From positions 1,302,001-1,366,000 of the forward strand of contig NZ_CP149511.1 in NCBI RefSeq assembly GCF_040126305.1: a stretch of DNA of 64,000 nucleotides. The letters run 5' to 3'. This DNA is from Pararhizobium sp. A13 (lineage in GTDB: Bacteria > Pseudomonadota > Alphaproteobacteria > Rhizobiales > Rhizobiaceae). Position numbers and translations under genes: made by a program. A model generated the notes under the pieces. That model saw only the letters and a program-made list of their open reading frames with translations, made no database searches and was not told the origin of the DNA. Positions 16,590 through 25,752 of this stretch are shown piece by piece. Numbering within the stretch: the stretch's first letter is position 1; the number at the start of each line of letters is the position of its first letter.

Positions 16590-16880
16590 ATGGAACAAGC
16601 TGAGCGCGCGCATTGGGAATTTGACAGCAGCGATCAGTTGAGAATCCAAATGCTCGTCGAATGGGGTGTTACGTCCCTACCCTCGCCCGGCACGGTCGTC
16701 CTCCGTCTTGGCTATGCGCTGTCTCAGCAGGAGTGGGATGTCTATCAATCCACAGACAGCCCACCCCACCAAATTCAGGCTGCCATGTCTGCAGCCGATG
16801 CGCGGGAATTGGGCCGTCACCTGCTGCTGTGCGCGGACCTGTGGGACGTTCCTGCAGGCTCGCCCAACGGGTCCACATAA
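16590..16880 (+). CDS. Hypothetical protein (96 aa)
   Basis: A GGGAGG site precedes the ATG at 16590. The product (MEQAERAHWEFDSSDQLRIQ...) is soluble, without signal or membrane span, and ends in a Ser/Gly/Pro tail. A centre rich in aromatic residues and Q (YALSQQEWDVYQS) is the only notable feature. No family is recognised. It stands alone 137 nt before the DUF3604 operon. Confidence 0.5.
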   Translation: MEQAERAHWEFDSSDQLRIQMLVEWGVTSLPSPGTVVLRLGYALSQQEWDVYQSTDSPPHQIQAAMSAADARELGRHLLLCADLWDVPAGSPNGST

Positions 16881-17017
16881 CGGCGAACGCGGAGGACGAT
16901 TGCAAGACGCTTAAAGAATGAGGAAGGACCGGAGACAGGGATTCCTGTCATTGATGCAAATCAACAAATAGCCCGCTCGGACTGTTTAAGTATAACTATT
17001 GCAAAGGGGGGAAAGCG

Positions 17018-18958
17018 ATGAAAAGGACATCCGCGAAGTTGATTATTGCGGGGTTCGTAAGCCTGGGCTCTGCCTTGCCGGCTGCGGCTCAGGAGACCAC
17101 CGATATCGGCACTCTGGACAGTGCGAAGGCCGGAAAGGCATTTTCCAGCAAACCTGTCTACTCGCCCTATGCGGGGCGCAATTTTCCGACCCGGCCGCTG
17201 TTTGGCGACACGCATCTCCACACCGGAGCCTCGTTCGACGCCGGCGCTTTCGGAGCACGGCTGACGCCTCGCGACGCCTACCGCTTCGCCCGCGGCGAGG
17301 AGATCACGGCGTCGAGCGGCCAGCCTGCCAAGCTGTCACGGCCGCTCGACTTCCTGGTGGTGACCGATCACTCCGACAACATGGGCATGTTCCCGGACCT
17401 CTTTGCCGGCAAACCGGACGTCATTGCCGACCCTCAGGCCAAGACCTGGTACGACATGATCAAGTCGGGTCAGGGCGCCACGGCAGCGCTCGAAATCATC
17501 TTTGGCTTCGGCAAGGGAACGCTGCCCAAGAGTATGATCTACGGGCCGGACACGCGTCCCTACAAAAACGCGTGGCAGGACACGATAAAGGCCGCCGAGG
17601 AATATAACGATCCGGGGCGGTTCACGGCCTTCATCGGCTACGAGTGGACCTCGAACACCGCAGGCAACAATCTGCATCGCAACGTCGTCTTCCGCGACAG
17701 TGCCCAAAAGGCCGACCAGGTCGTGCCCTATACGACGCTTAAGCCCTTGGGCAGCGACAACCCGCGCGACCTATGGAAGTGGATGCAGGCCTATGAGGAC
17801 AAGACCGGCGGCAACGTGCTGGCAATTGCGCACAACGGCAACCTGTCCAACGGCCGCATGTTCCCGCTGATCGAATCCTTCACCGGCAAGCCGGTAGACA
17901 AGGAATATGTCGAGCAGCGCTCCCGGTGGGAGCGCCTCTACGAGACAACCCAGACGAAGGGCGACGGCGAGGCACACCCGGTCCTGTCGCCCAATGACGA
18001 GTTCGCGGATTTCGAGACCTGGGATTTCGGTAATCTCGATGCCAGCGTGCCGAAGACGCCTGACATGCTCGAGTTCGAGTATACACGGTCCGCGCTGAAG
18101 AACGGCCTCAAGCTCGAAGCTGAACTCGGCACGAACCCCTACAAGTTCGGGCTGGTCGGCAGCTCCGACGCCCATACTGGCCTTGCGGCCATGGAAGAGG
18201 AAAACTTCTTTGGAAAGACCACGCCGCAGGAGCCAAGCCCGGAACGCCTGACGGCAACTTTTGTCAAGGACGCCAAGACCGGCATCACCGTGATGGACTG
18301 GGAGGTCGGCGCGTCGGGCTACGCCGCCGTGTGGGCCACGGAGAACACCCGCGAGTCGATCTGGGACGCGATGCAGCGCAAGGAGACCTATGCAACCACC
18401 GGGCCGCGCATGGCCGTGCGCTTCTTCGGCGGCTGGGATTTCGAGCTGGCCGATGCCGAGACCCGCAATCCCGGCGCGATCGGCTACGGCAAGGGCGTTC
18501 CCATGGGCGGTGACCTGACGGCAGCGCCGGAAGGCAAGGCGCCGTCGTTCCTCGTCGCCGCGCTGCGAGACCCGATCGGGGCCAATCTCGACCGCTACCA
18601 GATCGTCAAGGGCTGGCTCGACGACAAGGGCGAGACGCATGAGCAGGTGTACGACGTCGCCTGGGGCGGGGACCGCAAACCGGGCGCCGACGGCAAGGTG
18701 CCATCGGTCGGCAGCACCGTCGACATCGAGAACGCGACCTGGACCAACACCATCGGTGCGCCGGAACTGATCGCGGTGTGGAAAGACCCCCTGTTCGATC
18801 CGAAGCAGAAGGCCTTCTACTACGGACGCGTCATCGAGATACCGACGCCGCGGTGGACCGCCTATGATGCCAAACGGTACGGAACAAAGCCGCTCGAGGG
18901 TACGCGGATGACCGTCACCGAACGCGCCTATACCTCGCCGATCTGGTACACGCCGTGA
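17018..18958 (+). CDS. Periplasmic DUF3604 protein, predicted metal-dependent PHP-like hydrolase (646 aa)
   Basis: A Sec signal peptide (MKRTSAKLIIAGFVSLGSAL, cut near AAAQ) points to the periplasm. Motifs of the DUF3604 family, related to PHP phosphoesterases, are present: FGDTHLHTG (D64, H66, H68), VVTDHSDNMG, IAHNGNLSNG and GSSDAHTG. These would bind two or three metal ions. The physiological substrate of the family is unknown. The stop overlaps the start of a PPIase gene, which overlaps a HupE-type gene, so the three form one translationally coupled operon. This suggests folding help and metal supply for the enzyme; that is inference. Confidence 0.88.
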   Translation: MKRTSAKLIIAGFVSLGSALPAAAQETTDIGTLDSAKAGKAFSSKPVYSPYAGRNFPTRPLFGDTHLHTGASFDAGAFGARLTPRDAYRFARGEEITASSGQPAKLSRPLDFLVVTDHSDNMGMFPDLFAGKPDVIADPQAKTWYDMIKSGQGATAALEIIFGFGKGTLPKSMIYGPDTRPYKNAWQDTIKAAEEYNDPGRFTAFIGYEWTSNTAGNNLHRNVVFRDSAQKADQVVPYTTLKPLGSDNPRDLWKWMQAYEDKTGGNVLAIAHNGNLSNGRMFPLIESFTGKPVDKEYVEQRSRWERLYETTQTKGDGEAHPVLSPNDEFADFETWDFGNLDASVPKTPDMLEFEYTRSALKNGLKLEAELGTNPYKFGLVGSSDAHTGLAAMEEENFFGKTTPQEPSPERLTATFVKDAKTGITVMDWEVGASGYAAVWATENTRESIWDAMQRKETYATTGPRMAVRFFGGWDFELADAETRNPGAIGYGKGVPMGGDLTAAPEGKAPSFLVAALRDPIGANLDRYQIVKGWLDDKGETHEQVYDVAWGGDRKPGADGKVPSVGSTVDIENATWTNTIGAPELIAVWKDPLFDPKQKAFYYGRVIEIPTPRWTAYDAKRYGTKPLEGTRMTVTERAYTSPIWYTP

Positions 18959-19884
18959 TCGCGATGGCGGCGGTTGAACCGGCCGCCGGACCGTCCGGTC
19001 CGACATCCGGCGAACGAGTGAGCACGATCTTGTTGAAACGTGTGCTGAGGGAACCGCTGGTCCACTTCCTGCTGCTCGCGCTGCTGATCTTCGCGGGTTA
19101 CGAGCTCTTGGGCGCCGATGCGGACGACAGGCCGGACACCATCGTCGTCACCGCGCCGAAGATCGAGCAGATGGCGACCGTGTTCGCAAAGACCTGGCAG
19201 CGTCCGCCGACTGCCGAGGAACTGAAGGGCCTGATCGACGACCATGTGAAGGAAGAAATACTCGTACGCCAGGCGCTGGAGCTCGGGCTCGACAGGGACG
19301 ACACGGTCGTTCGTCGCCGCTTGCGCCAGAAAATGGAATTCATGAACGCGGCCGACGCCGAAGCTCTGACAGTGACCGATGCGGAGCTCGACGCCTATCT
19401 GAAATCCAATGCAGCCACGTTCGAGATCGATCCAATGCTGGCCTTCCAGCAGGTGTTCCTCAATCCTCAGCGGCGCGGCGACACGATCGGACAGGACGCG
19501 GCTTCCGTCCTCGAAGCGCTGCTGACCAACCCGGCCACGGATAGCGCCCTTTTTGGCGACCCCACGCTGCTTCCGCCCGACCTGCCGCTTTCGAGCAAGA
19601 CATCGATCGGCCAAACCTTCGGCGCCGATTTCGCGGAAGAAGTCGACAAGGCTCCTTTGGGCCAATGGACCGGTCCCGTCGATTCCGGCTTCGGGCTGCA
19701 CCTGATCCGCGTGACGGAGCGTGTGCCCGGCCGAGTGCCGATGCTCGACGAGGTGCGCGACGCTGTGGCGCGAGAGTGGACGAATGCCAAACGCGCCCAA
19801 CTCGAGGACCAGCGCTTCGCCGAACTCCTCAAGCGCTATGTAGTCACAATCGAGAGCCTAGACAGCATGGGGGCCAACCGGTGA
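18955..19884 (+). CDS. Membrane-anchored PpiC/parvulin-type peptidyl-prolyl isomerase (309 aa)
   Basis: One N-terminal membrane segment (PLVHFLLLALLIFAGYELLG, about residues 36-55) leaves a periplasmic domain. The order after it is: a SurA_N-like helical region with LIDDHVKEEILVRQALELGL, a linker, and a diverged parvulin domain (MLAFQQVFLNP... to GPVDSGFGLHLIRVTERVPG). The last motif (SGFGLHLIRV) is typical of parvulins. The GTG at 18955 overlaps the DUF3604 stop. It probably helps fold or insert the two partner proteins, as its fixed position between them implies. Confidence 0.82.
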   Translation: MIAMAAVEPAAGPSGPTSGERVSTILLKRVLREPLVHFLLLALLIFAGYELLGADADDRPDTIVVTAPKIEQMATVFAKTWQRPPTAEELKGLIDDHVKEEILVRQALELGLDRDDTVVRRRLRQKMEFMNAADAEALTVTDAELDAYLKSNAATFEIDPMLAFQQVFLNPQRRGDTIGQDAASVLEALLTNPATDSALFGDPTLLPPDLPLSSKTSIGQTFGADFAEEVDKAPLGQWTGPVDSGFGLHLIRVTERVPGRVPMLDEVRDAVAREWTNAKRAQLEDQRFAELLKRYVVTIESLDSMGANR

Positions 19885-20876
19885 CGCGGCTTGGCGCCTT
19901 GCTGGCCGTGCTCATAACGGTCTTCCTGGTCGCACCTTCGATGGCCCATGAGATCCGGCCGGCCTATCTCAACATGCGCGAAACGGAGAGCGGCGAGTTC
20001 GCCATCGTCTGGAAGGTGCCGGCGCAGGGCTCTATGCGTCTCGGGCTCTATGCGCATCTGCCGAAGGCGTGCGTTGAGAAAGCCGAACCGGCGAGGTCGA
20101 TCGAGAGCGGGGCCCATCTGGAGCGATGGACCGTCGCCTGTGCGGGGGGATTGAAGGGCGGCGAGATCGGCATCAACGGCCTCAAGTCGACCATGACCGA
20201 AGCGCTCGTTCGCATCGAATACGAGAACGGGGACACTGAGGTCGCGCGCCTCATGCCGGACGCGCCCTCCTTTGTCGCTGCGGGCGCACAGACCAGCCTC
20301 GAAGTAGCGCAGACCTACTTTCCGCTGGGTGTCGACCACATACTCTCCGGCCTCGATCATCTACTCTTCGTTCTCGCGCTCATCCTGCTCATTCGACATC
20401 GCTGGATGCTGGTCAAGACGATCACGGCCTTTACGATCGCCCACAGCATCACGTTGGCTGGAGCGTCGCTCGGATATTTCAGTTTACCGCAGAAGCCGGT
20501 CGAAGCGACAATTGCTCTGAGCATTGCCTTCGTCGCGAGCGAACTGATTAGAATGAAGCCGGGCGAGAGGCGACTGTCCGAGCGCTACCCCTGGGTCGTG
20601 GCCTTCGCGTTCGGACTGCTGCATGGTTTCGGTTTTGCCGGCGCCCTGAAGGAAATCGGCCTGCCGCAATCCGACGTGCCGCTGAGCCTGCTGACATTCA
20701 ATCTGGGCGTCGAGGCGGGACAGCTGATCTTCATCGCCGCGGCGCTGGTCGTGCTTAGGGCGGCAGGCGCACTGGGCACGATACAGCCCGCACCGGCGCG
20801 TCAGCTCGGCGCCTACATGATTGGGACCGCCGCGATGCTGTGGCTGGTTTCGCGGATCGCCGGGTTGGCGGCGTGA
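19881..20876 (+). CDS. HupE/UreJ-type membrane protein (331 aa)
   Basis: A signal peptide (VLITVFLVAPSMA) precedes an extracytoplasmic domain of about 120 residues and then about six or seven membrane helices. The family motif LGVDHILSGLDHLLFVLALI is clear, with further His in FTIAHSITL and GLLHGFGFAG. HupE and UreJ proteins are nickel or cobalt permeases or secondary metal handlers. The GTG start at 19881 overlaps the PPIase stop (GTGA); the longer frame from 19665 reads through the PPIase gene and is rejected. Linked to a metal-binding DUF3604 enzyme, it may supply the metal. Confidence 0.85.
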   Translation: MTRLGALLAVLITVFLVAPSMAHEIRPAYLNMRETESGEFAIVWKVPAQGSMRLGLYAHLPKACVEKAEPARSIESGAHLERWTVACAGGLKGGEIGINGLKSTMTEALVRIEYENGDTEVARLMPDAPSFVAAGAQTSLEVAQTYFPLGVDHILSGLDHLLFVLALILLIRHRWMLVKTITAFTIAHSITLAGASLGYFSLPQKPVEATIALSIAFVASELIRMKPGERRLSERYPWVVAFAFGLLHGFGFAGALKEIGLPQSDVPLSLLTFNLGVEAGQLIFIAAALVVLRAAGALGTIQPAPARQLGAYMIGTAAMLWLVSRIAGLAA

Positions 20877-21283
20877 GCAGCGCGATGCACGGAAGGTCTC
20901 ATTCTCGCTCAGTTCGCGACAAATGAGTTAGAAGTAGAAGGACCGCCTTGGGTCAACCTGCGCCATGAGCTCAAACAAGTCCAGATGGCAGCAAACGCGT
21001 CGATAATAGCGCTAGGCGGGCAGGCACCGAGGTCCGCTATCTAGTGGACCTGCGTCCATGGCGACTTGGCGAGGCGCACGACTGCAAACCACCGTTCGTT
21101 CCAATCTCGAAAAGCAGATGTAGTGCCGCGTGGTTTTCGGCAACCTTTTAACTTAGCAGATCAGCACGTACCGCGAATTGATGAGCGGCCGCTTCGGGGG
21201 GGAACGGAGACGTCTAACCATTTCGATGCTTTGGAGGGCCGCGCACATCCGTACGCCCTGTGTGCTTAATCGCTTGGCCGGGT
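20877..21283. other. Gap with no recognised feature
   Basis: About 400 nt lie between the HupE-type gene and the convergent DUF6494 gene. Short frames on the plus strand have no domain and no good ribosome-binding site. I see no clear terminator hairpin with a T-run. Confidence 0.35.
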
Positions 21284-21475
21284 TTATGGAAGTTCGATCT
21301 CGCCGTCCACTACGTGGTTGAGGCCGGTGCCTTCCGCCGTCAGCGTCATGCGGACCTTCAGCTTCTCGCCGTCGGTCTGGCCTTCGCGCACCGTCTCTTC
21401 GATCTTGCGCTGCGAAGTGACGCCGACTTCCTTCAGGAACTTGCGGATCGACATGTTGAAGGCGTCTTCACTCAT
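21284..21475 (-). CDS. DUF6494-type small protein (63 aa)
   Basis: This small conserved protein (MSEDAFNMSIRKFLKEVGVT...) resembles the DUF6494 family common in alphaproteobacteria. It has a helical N-terminus with SQRKIEETV and a short beta C-terminus (KVRMTLTAEGTGLNHVVDGE). An AGAGGAG ribosome-binding site lies 6 nt before the ATG, and TATAAT occurs upstream on the minus strand. The function is unknown. It is monocistronic. Confidence 0.75.
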   Translation of the reverse strand: MSEDAFNMSIRKFLKEVGVTSQRKIEETVREGQTDGEKLKVRMTLTAEGTGLNHVVDGEIELP

Positions 21476-21815
21476 GGCGGAACTCCTCTGTATCCGAAAG
21501 GGATTATAAGGGAAAGCGAGTGGTCAAGGAAGCAGCACGGTGACGCCCGGTGCTATACAAAAAGACCCCCACCAGCTCGGCTTCGCTGTCCAACTCTGCC
21601 TCATGCGTTATCCTGGGCGAACTTTGATGTCTGGGAGAGCATGCCGTTGGCAACACTGGGGTTCATTGCTTGGCAACTTGATATTGAACCACATGAGTTT
21701 CATCTTTATGCGCGCCGCGAACCGACACGGATGGAGCATGTCACTGGTCAGCAATATTCGGAAGAGACATTGGCATGTTCAACAAACATCCGTGCTGTAC
21801 GGACGCCGCACGCAA

Positions 21816-21849
21816 AAAAGCATCGTCCCGGACGCAAATTGATGCTTTT
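21816..21849. promoter_or_regulatory. Inverted repeat AAAAGCATC-N16-GATGCTTTT, likely LysR operator
   Basis: A perfect 9-bp inverted repeat (21816-21824 and 21841-21849) with a 16-nt spacer lies 57 nt before the creatininase-family start. A related element (GGCATC-N16-GATGCTTTT, with GGACG in the spacer of both) occurs at 23726-23756, upstream of the LysR and ABC genes. The shared sequence implies one regulator for both. Confidence 0.6.
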
Positions 21850-21905
21850 CGTTGCCCGTCCTCTTCCCGTATTCCTCGCACTGAATGACGAACGGGGACG
21901 CGGCC

Positions 21906-22703
21906 ATGGGCAGACCTTTTTTCTGGAACGAGCTGAACACCGGCGACTTTGCTCATCTTTCGGTCGACCGGACCATTGCGATCCTGCCGATTGCCTCCAC
22001 CGAGCAGCACGGCCCGCACCTGCCGATCTCCACCGACGTTACCATCGCCAACGGCATGCTGACTGAGGTACGCAAGTTAATGTCGGAAGCACTGGATGTG
22101 CTCGTTCTCCCGACGCAGGAGATCGGCAAGGCCAACGAGCATATCTACGGCCCCGGTACCCTGTCGCTCGGGGCAGATATTCTCATCCCCGCCTGGACCG
22201 CGATCGGCGGCAAGGTCGCCGAAGCCGGGTTGCGCAAGCTGGTGATCGTCAACTCCCACGGCGGCAATCTCGAGGTCATGAACATCGTCGCACGCGAACT
22301 AAGGGTGCGGTTCTCCATGGCGGTCGTGGCCACCCAATGGTCGCGCTTCGGCTGCCCGGAAGGCTTGATCAGCGAGCACGAGCAGAAATTCGGCATCCAT
22401 GGCGGTGACATGGAAACCTCAATGATGCTGCATTTCCGTCCGGATCTTGTGCGCATGGACAGGGCCGAGAATTTCGCCTCCAAGGCGGAATGGATGAAGG
22501 ACAATACCCGCTATCTGCAGCCGTTGCCGCCGCATTCGTTGGCCTGGATCGCCCATGATCTCAACCCCAACGGCGTCGTTGGAGACGCGTCGCTCGGCAC
22601 AGCGGAAAAAGGGGCTTTGATCGCCCGGCACCAGGCAAAGGGCTTCATCGAGCTGCTGGAAGATCTGACGATCTATCCTCTCGCCAATCTCTATTCGAAA
22701 TAG
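21906..22703 (+). CDS. Creatininase-family amidohydrolase (265 aa)
   Basis: Family motifs for the binuclear metal site are present: PIASTEQHGPHLPISTD (Glu, His, Asp), NSHGGN and IHGGDMETSMM. Members hydrolyse cyclic amides such as creatinine, or formamides in cofactor synthesis. The length is typical. The ATG at 21906 is preferred; 21885 is an in-frame alternative. It is separated from the ABC operon by the divergent LysR gene, but both carry the same upstream inverted repeat, so they probably act on one substrate. The exact amide is not known. Confidence 0.85.
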   Translation: MGRPFFWNELNTGDFAHLSVDRTIAILPIASTEQHGPHLPISTDVTIANGMLTEVRKLMSEALDVLVLPTQEIGKANEHIYGPGTLSLGADILIPAWTAIGGKVAEAGLRKLVIVNSHGGNLEVMNIVARELRVRFSMAVVATQWSRFGCPEGLISEHEQKFGIHGGDMETSMMLHFRPDLVRMDRAENFASKAEWMKDNTRYLQPLPPHSLAWIAHDLNPNGVVGDASLGTAEKGALIARHQAKGFIELLEDLTIYPLANLYSK

Positions 22704-22716
22704 GAACGGTCCGGCC

Positions 22717-23655
22717 TCATTTCTCCGGTGCCAGAATGTGGCCATTGGCCTGCAGTTCCTGCATCATCGCCAGCAATTCTGCCATCAGATACTCGACGAA
22801 CAGGCTGGTGGCGGCATCGAGCGGCGCCCGCGCCCGCGCAAACAGCTTCATCGGCTGGCGGGAATGCGTCTCGGCGATCGGGCGGAACACCAGTTCGCCG
22901 CACCGGCATTCGACGATCACGTCCAGCGGATTGAGCAGGGTCAGGCCGGTGCCAGATTTGACCAGCTGTTTCAGCATCTCCGAGGCATTGGTTTCCACCA
23001 CAGGCTCCACCGAAACGGGCAGTGGCGCCAAAGCCAGATTGATGACATCGCGCAGGCTGGTCCCGGTCTGAGCCAGCACCAGCCGCTCCTGCACGACATC
23101 GGCGAGACTGATCGGACCGGTGCCTGCCAGCCGGTGTCCGGGCGGCAGAACGACACCGATCGGCACATCGAAATTGGCAAGCGTGCGGATGCCGGGCGTC
23201 GCCGGAATATTGAAGCCGAGGCCGATATCGACCTCGCCGGTCAGAACTGGGTTGAGGGTGGTCGAACCGCCATCATTGCGCAGCTGGATGCGCACCCGCG
23301 GATGCTGCCCGATGAACTTGGCGATGATTTCCGGCAACGGCCCGGCCGCAAGCCCCACCGTGGTCACGATCGACACCTTGCCCGCCTGTGGCATCTTCAG
23401 GCCGCGAATGCGCGATTCCAGCCGCTCGTAATTCTTCAACACGTCACGGATATGCTCGATGCAGAGTTCACCCGCAGCCGTCAGCCGCAGGCCGCGCGGC
23501 AACCGCTCGAAGATCGGCACGCCGATTTCCGCTTCCAGCGCCAGGATCTGCCTGTTGATCGCCGAGGACGCGACATTCAACCGGGCCGCCGCCTTGCGAA
23601 TGGAGCCGCAACGGGCGATCTCGTTGATATATTGCAACTTTCGGGAATGCAGCAT
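22717..23655 (-). CDS. LysR-family transcriptional regulator (312 aa)
   Basis: The N-terminal winged helix-turn-helix is clear (LQYINEIARCGSIRKAAARL then NVASSAINRQILALEAEIGV), followed by the PBP2-like effector domain (VSIVTTVGLAAGPLPEIIAK onward). The ATG at 23655 gives the normal family N-terminus; the 37 extra residues from 23766 would include the operator-like repeat. The gene is divergent from the ABC operon and convergent with the creatininase-family gene (13 nt apart). It probably binds the GCATC-N16-GATGC elements flanking it and senses the transported compound. Confidence 0.92.
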   Translation of the reverse strand: MLHSRKLQYINEIARCGSIRKAAARLNVASSAINRQILALEAEIGVPIFERLPRGLRLTAAGELCIEHIRDVLKNYERLESRIRGLKMPQAGKVSIVTTVGLAAGPLPEIIAKFIGQHPRVRIQLRNDGGSTTLNPVLTGEVDIGLGFNIPATPGIRTLANFDVPIGVVLPPGHRLAGTGPISLADVVQERLVLAQTGTSLRDVINLALAPLPVSVEPVVETNASEMLKQLVKSGTGLTLLNPLDVIVECRCGELVFRPIAETHSRQPMKLFARARAPLDAATSLFVEYLMAELLAMMQELQANGHILAPEK

Positions 23656-23714
23656 CGGTCCATTCTTCCATCGTTCGCGGAGCGGGCCAACGCTTTGAAC
23701 GCAGTCCACAGATA

Positions 23715-23756
23715 GATGCCTAAATGGCATCAATGCGGACGAATTTTGATGCTTTT
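23715..23756. promoter_or_regulatory. Overlapping inverted repeats in the LysR/ABC intergenic region
   Basis: GATGCC-N5-GGCATC (23715-23731) overlaps GGCATC-N16-GATGCTTTT (23726-23756). The second matches the operator-like element before the creatininase-family gene, including the 16-nt spacer and an internal GGACG. The position between divergent genes is typical for LysR control. Confidence 0.6.
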
Positions 23757-23838
23757 CAAAGAGCAACGCAACCGCTCAAATGGGGAAAATGGGCGATCAA
23801 TGACGACCGTCTGTTGCATCAACGGGGAACGACGCAGA

Positions 23839-24855
23839 ATGCGCAATCTACTGAAATCGAATGCAATTCCTGTCATGGCCGGCCTCGGTGCCCTGGTCGC
23901 CGCCTCCACCCAGGTCGCCGCTGCCGACAAGGTGACCTATGGCACCAACTGGCTGGCACAGGCCGAGCACGGCGGATTTTACCAGGCCGTCGCCGATGGC
24001 ACCTATGCAAAACACGGTCTTGACGTCACGATCGTGCAGGGCGGACCGAACGCCGCCAACGGCGCGCTTCTGATTTCGGGCAAGATTGATTTTTTCATGG
24101 GCAGCCCACAGGCCGAAATTTCTGCTGTCGAGCAGGGCATCCCGATCGTCGATGTCGCCGCCATCTTCCAGAAGGACCCGCAGGTTCTGATCGCCCATCC
24201 GGATCAGAGCATCGAGAAATTCGAGGATCTGGCCAAACTGCCGACGATCTTCATGGGCAAGGACGGCTACCTCACCTATTTCGAGTGGATGAAGGCGAAC
24301 TTCCCCGGCTTCAAGGACGAGCAGTACAAGCCCTACAACTTCAGCCCGGCGCCATTTCTCGCCGACAAACAATCCGCCCAGCAGGGCTATCTGACGTCGG
24401 AACCCTATGAGATCGAAAAGCAGGCGGGCTGGACACCAAAGGTGTTTCTGCTGGCAGACAGCGGCTACTCGCCCTATTCCACGATGATCACCACGCAGGC
24501 GTCCCTCATCGAAACCAAGCCGGAGCTGGTGCAGCGTTTCGTCGATGCCTCGATTGAGGGCTGGTACAACTACCTCTACGGCGACAATGCCAAGGCCAAT
24601 GCGCTGATCAAGACCGACAATCCGGAAATGACCGATGGCCAGATCGCCTACTCGATCGGAAAGATGAAGGAATATGGCATTCTGGAATCCGGCGCGGCGC
24701 TTGAAAAGGGCATCGGTTGCATCACCGAGGAACACTACAAGAAGTTCTTCGATGACAGCGTCGCCATCAAGCTCTTCAAGGCCGAAACCGACTACAAGAA
24801 GGCCTTTGCCGCGCAGTTCACCTGCAAGGGCGTCGGCATGGCGCTGAAGAAGTAA
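23839..24855 (+). CDS. ABC transporter substrate-binding protein, SsuA/ThiY (NMT1) family (338 aa)
   Basis: A signal peptide (AIPVMAGLGALVAASTQVAA) is followed by a periplasmic binding domain of the NMT1/SsuA/TauA class: KVTYGTNWLAQAEHGGFYQA, GKIDFFMGSPQ and GYLTSEPYEIEKQ. Such proteins bind pyrimidine precursors, sulfonates or other small N/S compounds. The ATG at 23839 is chosen because GGGGAA lies upstream and the signal peptide starts there. It is the first gene of a seven-gene operon running to RidA. Its ligand is probably the N-heterocycle degraded by the following enzymes (inference). Confidence 0.9.
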   Translation: MRNLLKSNAIPVMAGLGALVAASTQVAAADKVTYGTNWLAQAEHGGFYQAVADGTYAKHGLDVTIVQGGPNAANGALLISGKIDFFMGSPQAEISAVEQGIPIVDVAAIFQKDPQVLIAHPDQSIEKFEDLAKLPTIFMGKDGYLTYFEWMKANFPGFKDEQYKPYNFSPAPFLADKQSAQQGYLTSEPYEIEKQAGWTPKVFLLADSGYSPYSTMITTQASLIETKPELVQRFVDASIEGWYNYLYGDNAKANALIKTDNPEMTDGQIAYSIGKMKEYGILESGAALEKGIGCITEEHYKKFFDDSVAIKLFKAETDYKKAFAAQFTCKGVGMALKK

Positions 24856-24927
24856 CGGCATCGCCGATCATTTCCCGCCGCCGGCCCGGCGGCGGGTCAC
24901 AGAAATTGCCCAGTAGCCGAGACAGCA

Positions 24928-25752
24928 ATGAATTTAGCCGAGACGCGCGCGCCCAAGCGATCCATCGAAGGACGCAAACGGCCATTGGTTGCCATGAATT
25001 CGGTATCGAAACGGTTTTCGAGCGGCACTTTGGCGCTGTCCGACATGTCGCTCGTCGTAGAGAGCGGGGAATTCGTCAGCCTGCTGGGCCCGTCGGGTTG
25101 CGGCAAGTCGACGGCGCTGCGCGTCATCGCCGGGCTCGGCGACGCATCGTCCGGCAAGATCGACTGGCCGAGTTCGCGGATCAATTCCAAAGGCCTGCCG
25201 GAAGGCGACATCAGCTTCGTCTTTCAGGAACCGACGTTGATGCCCTGGCAGACCGTCTTCGGCAATGTCCATCTGCCGCTTAAACTGCGCGGCATCTCGA
25301 AATCCGCTGCCCGGCCGCGGATCACAGAGGCGCTTGCCACCGTCGGCCTGCAGGATTTCGCCAACGCCTACCCGCGCGAGCTCTCCGGCGGCATGAAGAT
25401 GCGCGTCTCCATCGCCCGGGCCCTGGTGACGAAACCGAAACTGCTGTTGATGGACGAGCCTTTTGCCGCCCTCGACGAGATCACCCGCCAGAAGCTCAAT
25501 GACGACGTGCTGCGCCTGTGGAAGGAAACAGGCATCACGGTGATTTTCGTCACTCATTCGGTGTTCGAATCCGCCTATCTCTCCAACCGCATCGTCGTGA
25601 TGAAGGCCCGACCGGGCCGCGTCCATGCCGACTTTCCGCTGCGCACCAGCCTGGAGCGCGACGCCCACTACCGGACCTCGGAGGAATATCGCCAGGCCTG
25701 CGAAAAAGTCTCGACCATCCTCTTGGAAGCCATCGGCTCGGGAGAACACTGA
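24928..25752 (+). CDS. ABC transporter ATP-binding protein, SsuB/TauB type (274 aa)
   Basis: This is the nucleotide-binding subunit of the importer. Walker A GPSGCGKST, Q-loop FVFQEPTLMPW, signature LSGGMKMR and Walker B LLLMDEPFAALDE are intact, with the switch His in FVTHSVFES. The stop shares one base with the permease start (TGATG), giving translational coupling. The length and the MPWQTV segment match the nitrate/sulfonate/taurine class. Confidence 0.95.
   Translation: MNLAETRAPKRSIEGRKRPLVAMNSVSKRFSSGTLALSDMSLVVESGEFVSLLGPSGCGKSTALRVIAGLGDASSGKIDWPSSRINSKGLPEGDISFVFQEPTLMPWQTVFGNVHLPLKLRGISKSAARPRITEALATVGLQDFANAYPRELSGGMKMRVSIARALVTKPKLLLMDEPFAALDEITRQKLNDDVLRLWKETGITVIFVTHSVFESAYLSNRIVVMKARPGRVHADFPLRTSLERDAHYRTSEEYRQACEKVSTILLEAIGSGEH

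Noticed and set aside
19665..19880. Extended N-terminus for the HupE-type protein
   Set aside because: The extra 72 residues overlap the PPIase gene and are Arg-rich; the GTG at 19881 begins a clean signal peptide.
21476..21530. TTGACC...TATAAT as a sigma-70 promoter for the DUF6494 gene
   Set aside because: The two hexamers are only 13 nt apart, too close for normal use; only the -10 part may be real.
21260..22066. 268-aa plus-strand frame across the DUF6494 and creatininase-family starts
   Set aside because: It overlaps two recognisable genes and the inverted-repeat operator and shows no domain.
22738..23715. 325-aa plus-strand frame opposite the LysR gene
   Set aside because: It is a shadow frame rich in R, H and Q; the minus-strand protein has a clear HTH and effector domain.
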